Shown one piece after another: positions 1-5,987 of a stretch of DNA of 47,539 nt; the stretch's first letter is position 1, and every line of letters starts with the position of its first letter. The stretch is from NCBI GenBank assembly GCA_947626915.1, contig CANQUA010000015.1, positions 1-47,539 on the forward strand, written 5' to 3'. Made by a program: the position numbers and the translations under genes. The notes under the pieces were generated by a model, which searched no databases, was not told the origin of the DNA, and saw nothing but the letters and a program-made list of their open reading frames with translations. This DNA comes from an uncultured Lachnospiraceae bacterium. Lineage in GTDB: Bacteria > Bacillota > Clostridia > Lachnospirales > Lachnospiraceae.

Positions 1-65
1 AAGTTACCCTTTTTGACCTCAATATCAGTAAAAAATTTTTTGCTAATTTGGGCTTGACTTTTCAT
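1..65 (-). CDS. Unidentified protein, 5' fragment cut by the left window edge
   Basis: A leftward ATG at 65 is preceded by AAAGGAG (73-79) at 7-nt spacing, and the frame stays open to base 1. The predicted N-terminus begins MKSQAQISKKFF and is rich in Lys and polar residues, with no signal peptide. The fragment of about 21 codons is too short to assign a family. It lies downstream of the leftward promoter at 366-394 and the 23-codon ORF at 270-341, about 200 nt past that ORF's stop, so it is probably the main product of that unit. The divergent XRE repressor is the likely regulator. The start is well supported by its ribosome binding site; identity is unknown. Confidence 0.5.
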   Translation of the reverse strand, partial: MKSQAQISKKFFTDIEVKKGN

Positions 66-188
66 AGCTGGTCTCCTTTGTTTTTCTCACGCTACAAGAT
101 CTCTCTTCATATAATCTTTTACCCACATCTGCCTCGGTTCCAAGCGGAATCCTGTTCAGGCGCAGAAGCTATTTTCTCTTTTGACGTA

Positions 189-212
189 CTGCAACCTTCA
201 AGCAGGTTACAG
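189..212 (-). promoter_or_regulatory. Leader hairpin between 23-codon ORF and downstream gene
   Basis: Read leftward, the 24 nt form a 9-bp stem (CTGTAACCT with AGGTTGCAG, one G-U pair) closed by a 6-nt loop. It lies in the 200-nt gap between the 23-codon ORF and the gene starting at 65. No T-run follows, so it does not look like an intrinsic terminator. It could be an mRNA processing or translation-control element. Confidence 0.35.
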
Positions 213-269
213 ATATTGGCGCTTACGGCAAAGGGATTTCAAAAAACAAAATAGATTTTACGGTAAGAC

Positions 270-341
270 TTATCCCCCCGCAAGGATTAGTTCCTTCCTG
301 TGCTCTTTTATCCTGCCTGCAAATGATTTTTCCTTTTTCAT
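270..341 (-). CDS. Small ORF of 23 codons, possible leader peptide or small protein
   Basis: A leftward ATG at 341 is preceded by a near-perfect ribosome binding site AAGGAGG (348-354) at 6-nt spacing, and that follows a strong sigma-A promoter at 366-394. The encoded peptide starts MKKEKSFAGRIKEH and ends LILAGG before TAA. It is basic and hydrophilic, with no membrane segment. The quality of promoter and ribosome binding site argues that it is translated. It could be a genuine small protein, a leader peptide for the gene beginning at 65, or the shortened remnant of a longer gene. No family is recognised. Confidence 0.5.
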   Translation of the reverse strand: MKKEKSFAGRIKEHRKELILAGG

Positions 342-365
342 CAATGTCCTCCTTATTCTTTTAAA

Positions 366-394
366 AGTATACGTCATATTAATTTATAAGTCAA
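366..394 (-). promoter_or_regulatory. Leftward sigma-A promoter upstream of the 23-codon ORF
   Basis: On the minus strand TTGACT (389-394) and TATACT (366-371) are separated by exactly 17 nt. The start site is expected near 359, giving a leader of about 18 nt to the ATG at 341. The near-palindrome at 381-392 overlaps its -35 region, so a repressor bound there would block it. Confidence 0.7.
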
Positions 395-410
395 TATTAA
401 CTTATAAGTT
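381..410. promoter_or_regulatory. Paired palindromes, probable XRE repressor operator
   Basis: A perfect 12-bp palindrome AACTTATAAGTT occupies 399-410. A second copy with mismatches, AATTTATAAGTC, occupies 381-392, 18 bp away. Both lie in the divergent intergenic region and the left copy covers the -35 of the leftward promoter. The arrangement is typical of a small XRE regulator controlling its neighbour and itself. Binding by the adjacent protein is an inference. Confidence 0.6.
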
Positions 411-412
411 CC

Positions 413-441
413 TTATCTTTTCCCCCAGTTCCGCATATAAT
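413..441 (+). promoter_or_regulatory. Possible promoter of the XRE repressor gene
   Basis: A perfect TATAAT sits at 436-441, with a poor -35 (TTATCT, 413-418) at 17 nt. The start site would fall near 448, leaving a leader of only about 11 nt that still contains the AGGGG ribosome binding site. The weak -35 makes this tentative. Confidence 0.4.
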
Positions 442-458
442 AAGCAGGGGTGATACGT

Positions 459-821
459 ATGATGATTGATTACAAGCTGATCGGTCAGCGCCTGGCTAAA
501 TGCAGGAAAGAAAAACACATCACACAGGAACAAATGGCGGAATACCTGGACGTCTCCACCGCGTTCATCAGCAAAATTGAGTGCGGAAGAACGCAGATCA
601 ATCTGGAGCGGCTGGTCGAGATGTGCCATTTTCTGCAAATAGAACCGGCCTATATCCTGCAGGGCGCGGACTCAGCGTCCCCCGCCTACATGAGCGGCGA
701 ATTATCACAGCTTCTCAGCCAATGCCCCAGAGAGGCCATCCCTCTGATCAGAAACATCCTGGAAGACATTATCACGCATTTTGGCCAGAATTCCTCCTCT
801 TCCGACAAGGCATCAAAATAA
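459..821 (+). CDS. XRE-family helix-turn-helix transcriptional regulator
   Basis: This 120-residue protein has a Cro/C1-type helix-turn-helix over roughly residues 5-60; readable elements are GQRLAKCRKEKHITQEQMA, the recognition region VSTAFISKIECGR, and a tail typical of small XRE repressors. The C-terminal half is a short helical extension, probably for dimerisation. The frame opens upstream at a GTG (450), but the AGGGG ribosome binding site at 446-450 overlaps that codon and is well spaced for ATG 459, so 459 is chosen (462 is also possible). It is divergent from the leftward unit at the window edge and shares with it the palindromes at 381-410. It likely represses that unit and itself. 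Confidence 0.85.
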   Translation: MMIDYKLIGQRLAKCRKEKHITQEQMAEYLDVSTAFISKIECGRTQINLERLVEMCHFLQIEPAYILQGADSASPAYMSGELSQLLSQCPREAIPLIRNILEDIITHFGQNSSSSDKASK

Positions 822-859
822 CTGCCGGTATATTCTTGTGCTATACCGGCAGTTTACTA
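821..859. terminator. Bidirectional terminator between XRE gene and kinase gene
   Basis: A perfect 12-bp stem (ACTGCCGGTATA, 821-832, with its complement at 842-853) encloses a 9-nt loop. On the plus strand it is followed by TTTACTATTTT, and on the minus strand by TTATTTT. It can end both the rightward XRE gene and the leftward kinase gene. Confidence 0.85.
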
Positions 860-898
860 TTTTCCGCATCTGTTTTGGTATGCTGGCAGCATACTTTT

Positions 899-2089
899 TC
901 AGATATTTATATTTAATATTGCCTGGATCAACAACACTGCGCTTTCTCTGAACACGACCAGGAGCCCCAGCGCAAAGGGCCAGACCATACAGTAGCCGAA
1001 CTGGCGGACCCACCTTTTCTCATGGTGCAGAAACGGCATTTTTGACGCCAATCCATGATAATCCGTATATACGGCGACGGTGAACAGCATGCTGAGCAAT
1101 ACAATGATCCTGTCTGACCAAAGCGCCGCGGGATTCCCTATATCCGCCTCCGGTTCCAGTTCCAGACACAGATAAATGATAAACATATACCCCGATAACG
1201 CCAGAATTTTTTTCCAGAGCACGCCGCTTCGAAAACCGGGAATCGGCCATATTCTTTTCTTTCCGTGCGCGTTATCCGCCGTTCTCCCTGCTTTCACTCT
1301 CATTTCCGGAGCTTCCATTCGTGCAGGTCCCATCCGCAAGGGACCTGTTCTTATTTGCTTTGCTCCCGGGGACGCCGCTTTCGCAAACCCATTGGCCCGA
1401 ATAGTCTGCAATGCCATGTCCAGTTCCCAAACGGACTGGTATCTGCGGTCCGGGTCTATCTGCGTGCATTTTTTTATAATTGCTCCGCAGGCGCCTCCCG
1501 CCCTCCTTCTATTAATATGCTCCCCCGTCAGGAGATAATTGAACACCACGCCCAGAGAATAGATATCCGTTCGGGCATCGGTCTGGGCAAACCCAAACTG
1601 CTCCGGAGCCGCGTAGGCCTCCGTTCCGATCAGCCTGGTGTCCTGATTCAATCCTCTTTCATACAGTCTGGCGGCGTTATAATCGATCAGTTTCACAATG
1701 CCGTTATCGGCAATCATGATGTTGGACAGTTTGATGTCGCGGTGGATGACAGGCGGCGCCTGGGAATGAAGACAAGCAAGCGCTTCGCAGACCTGCCGGA
1801 CGATGCCGACCGTCTCTTCCTGCGAAAAAAGCCGTCCGGCATTCAGCCATTCTTCCAGCGTCCTGCCGCTTATATATTCTTCAATAAGCCAGAGCCTGCC
1901 CTGATCCACTCTCCATGCAAAGATATGCGGGATATGGATATTACGGATTCCGGCCACGCGCTCATATGCCGCCCGGTTAAACGTTTCAAGACATTTTTTT
2001 ACATACCATTCCCCCGTATTCCGGTCAAGGACCAGCCAGATATTCCTGTATTTCCCGATGGGCTTAATTTCCTGATATTGATCCAACAT
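899..2089 (-). CDS. Membrane-anchored Hanks-type serine/threonine protein kinase
   Basis: This 396-residue protein has an N-terminal kinase domain (about residues 5-260). Readable are the ATP lysine in WYVKKC, the catalytic loop HRDIKLSNIM, GTEAYAAPEQ in the activation segment, and DIYSLGVV. The glycine-rich loop is degenerate (IGKYRNIW) and the metal-binding DFG is DYN, with the aspartate kept, so activity is plausible but not certain. A linker of about 60 residues leads to a C-terminal region with about three hydrophobic membrane segments; no PASTA repeats are present. The frame continues upstream to an ATG at 2296, but that codon abuts the predicted -10 element and the extra 69 residues look non-coding, so the ATG at 2089 is chosen. 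It is divergent from the helix-turn-helix protein at 2347, a possible substrate or co-regulated partner. Confidence 0.85.
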   Translation of the reverse strand: MLDQYQEIKPIGKYRNIWLVLDRNTGEWYVKKCLETFNRAAYERVAGIRNIHIPHIFAWRVDQGRLWLIEEYISGRTLEEWLNAGRLFSQEETVGIVRQVCEALACLHSQAPPVIHRDIKLSNIMIADNGIVKLIDYNAARLYERGLNQDTRLIGTEAYAAPEQFGFAQTDARTDIYSLGVVFNYLLTGEHINRRRAGGACGAIIKKCTQIDPDRRYQSVWELDMALQTIRANGFAKAASPGAKQIRTGPLRMGPARMEAPEMRVKAGRTADNAHGKKRIWPIPGFRSGVLWKKILALSGYMFIIYLCLELEPEADIGNPAALWSDRIIVLLSMLFTVAVYTDYHGLASKMPFLHHEKRWVRQFGYCMVWPFALGLLVVFRESAVLLIQAILNINI

Positions 2090-2281
2090 GTTCCTCTCGC
2101 TCCCCTGTAGTCTTTCCGTTCCTTTCACGCAAGGCTGCTTTCCCGCATGGCGCATCTGCCAAAAACGCCGCCTGCATGAACAGCTCCGCACAAACCCGCT
2201 CGCCCGCATGGCATATCCGCGCAAAAGCGCCGTCTCATAAGCCCCTTTACACGCAAAATTTCCGCGCGGGCCAACTTCCGC

Positions 2282-2310
2282 TTGCCAGACGGCCATATTT
2301 AGTGTAGCAT
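2282..2310 (+). promoter_or_regulatory. Rightward promoter of the helix-turn-helix gene at 2347
   Basis: TTGCCA (2282-2287) and TAGCAT (2305-2310) are separated by 17 nt. The -10 overlaps that of the opposing promoter, so only one direction can be occupied at a time. Confidence 0.5.
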
Positions 2311-2328
2311 AAAAAGCGGAAATGTAAA
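2301..2328 (-). promoter_or_regulatory. Leftward promoter of the kinase gene
   Basis: On the minus strand TTTACA (2323-2328) and TACACT (2301-2306) are 16 nt apart, and the -10 has an extended TG motif one base upstream. The kinase leader would be about 205 nt long. Its -10 overlaps the rightward -10 at 2305-2310. Confidence 0.5.
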
Positions 2329-2346
2329 AGAAAGAAGGGACATATC

Positions 2347-2841
2347 ATGCCCAAAAAAGAATACACCAGAAACGAACTGCCGGCAAACGAAAAAGCGCCG
2401 GACAAAACGGATTGCAAAACGACCGGCGAGCTGCTTCATATCCTGACCAGCACCCATTCGGCGAAGGAGCTGGACTCGTACCTTGAAGCACATACCTATC
2501 CGGAGAAAGCGGCTGACTTTGCCTCCTGCTTTCAATATTTCCTTGATCTGCACAATTTAAAAAGGGCCGATGTCATCCGCTCCGCCCAGCTTGACCGCAC
2601 CTACGGTTATCAGATCTTAAACGGCTCCCGTCAGCCGGGACGCGACAAGATCTTGGCGCTGTGCATCGCCGCCGGGCTTTCCCTCAGAGAAACGCAGCGC
2701 TGCCTGGAAATCAGCGGCGAAGGCATTCTTTACGCCAGATCGTCACGGGACGCGGTCATCATCTACGGTATTGAACATCATAAGGACGTAATGGAGATCA
2801 ACGAACTTCTGGCCAATAAGGGAGAGCGTATCCTGGAATAA
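2347..2841 (+). CDS. Helix-turn-helix DNA-binding protein next to the kinase
   Basis: This 164-residue protein has a charged N-terminus of about 30 residues, then a helical stretch (ELLHILTSTHSAKELDSYL), and a helix-turn-helix core around residues 70-120 (RADVIRSAQLDRTYGYQIL, then GSRQPGRDKILALCIAAG). The C-terminal part (ISGEGILYARSSRDAVIIYG) is compact and helical. The ribosome binding site GAAGGGA lies 6 nt before the ATG. Its start region is shared head-to-head with the kinase gene. The function is probably transcriptional regulation or a kinase-controlled DNA-binding role; that link is inferred from the pairing only. Confidence 0.75.
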   Translation: MPKKEYTRNELPANEKAPDKTDCKTTGELLHILTSTHSAKELDSYLEAHTYPEKAADFASCFQYFLDLHNLKRADVIRSAQLDRTYGYQILNGSRQPGRDKILALCIAAGLSLRETQRCLEISGEGILYARSSRDAVIIYGIEHHKDVMEINELLANKGERILE

Positions 2842-2859
2842 CCGCCGCATACTTCTTAA

Positions 2860-2893
2860 ACAGAAAAACCAGCTGACTCCTGAAGCCAGCTGG
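2860..2893 (-). terminator. hemZ: Intrinsic terminator after hemZ
   Basis: Read leftward, a 7-bp CAGCTGG/CCAGCTG stem (2869-2875 with 2887-2893) is followed by TTTTTCTGTTT. It lies just past the hemZ stop codon at 2904. Confidence 0.75.
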
Positions 2894-2903
2894 CCTGAAC
2901 AGA

Positions 2904-4676
2904 TCATTTTGCAGGATCGGTCTGCATTTCTGCCTGTATCCCTAAGCCCCGATGCGTCCCCGCCTTATCTTCTTCCGCAAATAACCGCTCCTTCCGCTCG
3001 ATCATTTCATCCACACGCGCAATATACTGTTCCACATTTTTCACGGTTTCCGCGCGCTCGATGCGGTTCTGACCCGGGATCACCAGCTTCGTGGTCGTGC
3101 CGGCGCCGCAGCCAACGATCGTCTGCTGCTCCTCCATGATCAGGATATTATACAGGCAGGCTTTTCCCGGCGCGGCGTAGCCTACATTCTCAAAATTCCC
3201 CGCCATATTTTTCTGACGGTACAGATAATAGGGTTCCAGGCCCATTTCACGGGCGTAACGGGCCGTCATGCCGATGATCTCCTGGGTATTGACGATCTTC
3301 AGATCCTTATAAACCTCTTTCATCGTGTTCAGCCGCGCCGCGCGCTTGATCGCCAGCGAATGGACCGTCAGGCTGTCCGGTCCCAGGGCCCTCACCTGCT
3401 CCATCGTTGCCCGGACGTCCGCCATATCCTCCTCCGGCAGCCCCACGATCAGGTCCATATTGATATTGTCAAAACCCTCTTCCCGGGCCAGCGCAAATTT
3501 TTCCTTTACAGCTCCCACCGTATGACGGCGCCCGATCAGATCCAGCGTCGCCTGCTTCATGGTCTGGGGATTGATGGAAATGCGCCGGACGCCGTGCTTT
3601 TTCAGCACGCGCAGTTTCTCCCGGGTGATGCTGTCGGGCCTCCCTGCCTCCACCGTAAACTCCTTCGCCCCGTCCACGTCAAACACAGCCCGCAGCTTCG
3701 TAAAAAGCCGGTCCAGCTCCTCCGGCGGCAAAGATGTCGGAGTGCCGCCGCCGAAATATACCGTATCCAGCGTGCGGCCCTTCATTTTGGCCGACACGTA
3801 GTCCAGTTCCTTAAAAAGGGCGTCCAGATAAAGCCCTGTCTTCCCGATCCATTTTCCAATGGGGTAGGATGTGAAGGAACAGTACAGGCAGGTGGTGGGG
3901 CAAAACGGGATCCCCACGTACAGACTATAACCGTTCCGGTAATCAATCTGCGACAAAAGCTGCCTTTCCCTCTCCGCGATCTCAACGCTCAGTCCGGCCT
4001 TTTCATCGCTGGCGAAATAATTGTCCCGCATGAACCGGACGGTCTCGGGCCCGCTCATGCCCTCGTCCAGCTTCGTCATCGCGATTTTCGTCGGCCGAAT
4101 ACCGGTCAGCGCCCCCCAGGGAAGCTGCCTGCCGGTACGCAAAAACAAGAGTGCATAGAGACGGCGCTTGATCTTGTTTTTCGCGTCGGTCCGGTCATCG
4201 TAATCCAGAGAGATGGGGTCGCCGGCCCGGACGATTTCCTGCTGCAGCACGCCGGGAAGTTCCACGTACGGTCGCGGTTCCCCGCACCGTTCCCGAAGTC
4301 CTGTTCCGGAAATATCCCCGTCTCCGTCCGGCGATGCAGGCGAAGCTGCGGCAGCCGGTTTCTCCGCATCCTGAACCTGTTTCATCCTTGTATCAGACGG
4401 CACATCTGTTTTTGCGTCCGGTTCAGAACCGGCCGCCGCGCAGCCGGCGCTTTCCGCAGCCGCCCGGCTGCTTTGTCGGTCCTTCTGCGGGGCACCGTCC
4501 ATGACACGCAGCCGGTAGAGGTTTCTCTCCTCATTCACGGTTCCTTCTACGATCAGGCGGACGGGCTCTTTCGCTTCCCCGTTCCCGTAAAAAAACGGTT
4601 TCCCCGGATAAAAGGCCATCAAAAGTTCCCGGATGTCCTGCTCATACGCATCGTCATTCAGCCGAATCTCAATCAT
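2904..4676 (-). CDS. hemZ: HemZ-type oxygen-independent coproporphyrinogen dehydrogenase-like radical SAM enzyme
   Basis: This 590-residue protein has the radical SAM cluster motif CPTTCLYCSF (CxxxCxxC) near residue 260, followed by TVYFGGGTPTSLP and the HemN-like EFTVEAGRPD. The arrangement matches the HemZ branch of the HemN family, annotated for anaerobic coproporphyrinogen III oxidation in haem synthesis; some family members have other roles, so the exact substrate is an inference. An Ala/Ser/Asp/Gly-rich insert of about 65 residues (roughly 65-130) interrupts the N-terminal domain and makes the protein longer than the usual 490-500. A TTG lies upstream at 4685, but ATG 4676 overlaps the stop of the lipoprotein gene (ATGA), which indicates translational coupling, so 4676 is chosen. 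Confidence 0.88.
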   Translation of the reverse strand: MIEIRLNDDAYEQDIRELLMAFYPGKPFFYGNGEAKEPVRLIVEGTVNEERNLYRLRVMDGAPQKDRQSSRAAAESAGCAAAGSEPDAKTDVPSDTRMKQVQDAEKPAAAASPASPDGDGDISGTGLRERCGEPRPYVELPGVLQQEIVRAGDPISLDYDDRTDAKNKIKRRLYALLFLRTGRQLPWGALTGIRPTKIAMTKLDEGMSGPETVRFMRDNYFASDEKAGLSVEIAERERQLLSQIDYRNGYSLYVGIPFCPTTCLYCSFTSYPIGKWIGKTGLYLDALFKELDYVSAKMKGRTLDTVYFGGGTPTSLPPEELDRLFTKLRAVFDVDGAKEFTVEAGRPDSITREKLRVLKKHGVRRISINPQTMKQATLDLIGRRHTVGAVKEKFALAREEGFDNINMDLIVGLPEEDMADVRATMEQVRALGPDSLTVHSLAIKRAARLNTMKEVYKDLKIVNTQEIIGMTARYAREMGLEPYYLYRQKNMAGNFENVGYAAPGKACLYNILIMEEQQTIVGCGAGTTTKLVIPGQNRIERAETVKNVEQYIARVDEMIERKERLFAEEDKAGTHRGLGIQAEMQTDPAK

Positions 4677-5041
4677 ATTCTCCAAACGCTCCGTCTCTCA
4701 AAAGTTTCTCTGTCTTTCATGCGGTCCGCTTCAGACATACCACCGGCCGCTCCGCACGAAAACAGCCTGTCCTGCCGAAGCCGGCTGGCATATCCTCTGT
4801 ATATGAAAAGAGGAACATCGCGCAACGCTCCGCTGCTATACCTCCCGCGATCCCAGGCGCCGGCCGCCATGTCTGTTTCGGCCGCATTCGTCTCACCTGC
4901 GCCGTTTTCCATCTGCGTCTGAATCACACCGGTTATTTCCTGCTGCCCTGGCATATTAGCCGACGTCTGAGGCGTGCATCCGGCCAGCAGCAGACACCCT
5001 CCCAGTATAAAACCTAAAACACTCCGTTTTCTTCCATACAT
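4673..5041 (-). CDS. Small predicted lipoprotein coupled to hemZ
   Basis: This 122-residue protein has a classic lipoprotein signal: MYGRKR, a hydrophobic stretch, then the lipobox LLAGC with Cys near residue 22. The mature part is short, polar and Ala/Gly-rich with no recognisable domain. A strong GGAGGAGG ribosome binding site precedes the ATG, and its stop overlaps the hemZ start as ATGA. The coupling suggests co-expression with hemZ, but the role is unknown. It was probably exported and anchored on the outer face of the membrane. Confidence 0.7.
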   Translation of the reverse strand: MYGRKRSVLGFILGGCLLLAGCTPQTSANMPGQQEITGVIQTQMENGAGETNAAETDMAAGAWDRGRYSSGALRDVPLFIYRGYASRLRQDRLFSCGAAGGMSEADRMKDRETFERRSVWRI

Positions 5042-5067
5042 AGGAAACTACCTCCTCCCGTACATAC

Positions 5068-5127
5068 AAAAATACCTGCCGACATTTCCGCAGTTTCAAT
5101 CTACCAAAAAAATCTTACGTCAGCAGG
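5068..5127 (-). terminator. Probable intrinsic terminator after the MBL-fold hydrolase gene
   Basis: Read leftward, CCTGCTGAC (5119-5127) pairs over 9 bp, including one G-U, with GTCGGCAGG (5075-5083). The sequence TATTTTTG follows. The loop is large (about 35 nt), which lowers confidence. It lies between the MBL gene stop (5148) and the lipoprotein gene. Confidence 0.5.
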
Positions 5128-5147
5128 TCATTTTCTTTAAAAATAAT

Positions 5148-5792
5148 TTACACATAATAATTATGCTTTTTTTCATATCCGATCGTCGTTTTCTGCCCGT
5201 GTCCGGGATAGACCTCAGTCTCTTCCGGCAGCGCGAACAGCTTCTCCGTCACGGAAACATACAGCTTCTCCGCGCTTCCTGTGGGAAGATCCGTCCTCCC
5301 CACCGACTCACAGAACAATGTATCTCCGCTGATCAGCACATTTTCGTCTTCCGCATAGTAACAAACGCTGCCCTCGGTATGACCAGGCGTAAACAATACC
5401 CTCCATTTCGTACCGGCCAGGGAAAGCGTTTCGCCGTCCCGCAGCCACCGGTCAGCAGTCAGACACATCTCCGCGCCGCTCATGCCCGTCAGATTCATGG
5501 ACGGATCTTCCAAAAGCTCCTGTTCCCGTTCTCCCGCATAGATGGGCGCATGAAAATTCCGCCGCACGTCCTCGGCTGCCAGGATATGATCAAAATGCCC
5601 GTGCGTCAAAAGAATCGCTTCCGGCTTTAAACGCAACTCTCTGCACTTCCGTATGATGAAGGAAGCGTTGTCCGCCGGATCCACGATGAAGCAATGGGCC
5701 GGCCGGTCCGGGGTTCCCTCCTCCTGATAAAGAATGTAGCAGTTCGTCCCCAGCATTCCGAGTTCATTGCACAGGATCTTCAATGTTTTCAT
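5148..5792 (-). CDS. MBL-fold metallo-hydrolase of the glyoxalase II-like group
   Basis: This 214-residue protein carries the metallo-beta-lactamase metal site: THGHFDH near residues 63-69, a later His in FTPGHTEGS, Asp in ISGDTLF and a C-terminal His in VYPGHGQKT. There is no signal peptide, so it is cytoplasmic. Length and motif order match the small hydroxyacylglutathione hydrolase-like hydrolases common in Firmicutes, whose true substrates are mostly unknown thioesters. It lies between relA and the lipoprotein/hemZ pair in the same direction. Confidence 0.85.
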   Translation of the reverse strand: MKTLKILCNELGMLGTNCYILYQEEGTPDRPAHCFIVDPADNASFIIRKCRELRLKPEAILLTHGHFDHILAAEDVRRNFHAPIYAGEREQELLEDPSMNLTGMSGAEMCLTADRWLRDGETLSLAGTKWRVLFTPGHTEGSVCYYAEDENVLISGDTLFCESVGRTDLPTGSAEKLYVSVTEKLFALPEETEVYPGHGQKTTIGYEKKHNYYV

Positions 5793-5878
5793 CTGCTCTT
5801 TTCTTCCTCACTTTTCTCCGTATATAGGCGGCCTTGTCGGACAGAGGCAGTTTGATCTGCCGTCTGCGGGTTAACGCC

Positions 5879-5970
5879 ATTTGACACCCGGCCGCCCGGC
5901 CAGCCGCCTATGCGAATCGCCTCCACTTGACTCCCCGCCGCCCGGCCAGCCGCCTATGTGAATCGCCTCC
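5879..5970. repeat. 46-bp tandem duplication downstream of relA
   Basis: Two adjacent 46-bp units (5879-5924 and 5925-5970) match at about 42 of 46 positions. The last 34 bp of each differ at a single base (CTATGCGAATCG versus CTATGTGAATCG). The copies sit in the short gap between the relA stop (5988) and the MBL gene start (5792). The GC-rich half (GCCGCCCGGCCAGCCGCC) could fold, but no terminator T-run follows. Confidence 0.8.
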
Positions 5971-5987
5971 GGCTGCCGCAGCGCGCG

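Noticed and set aside
2090-2296. Extra 69 residues at the kinase N-terminus
   Set aside because: The ATG lies within a few bases of the predicted -10, and the extra part is Arg/Cys-rich without similarity; the kinase domain begins at 2089.
3360-4922. Rightward 520-codon frame opposite hemZ
   Set aside because: Antisense to a gene with an intact radical SAM motif; composition is Arg/His/Pro-rich and it has no ribosome binding site.
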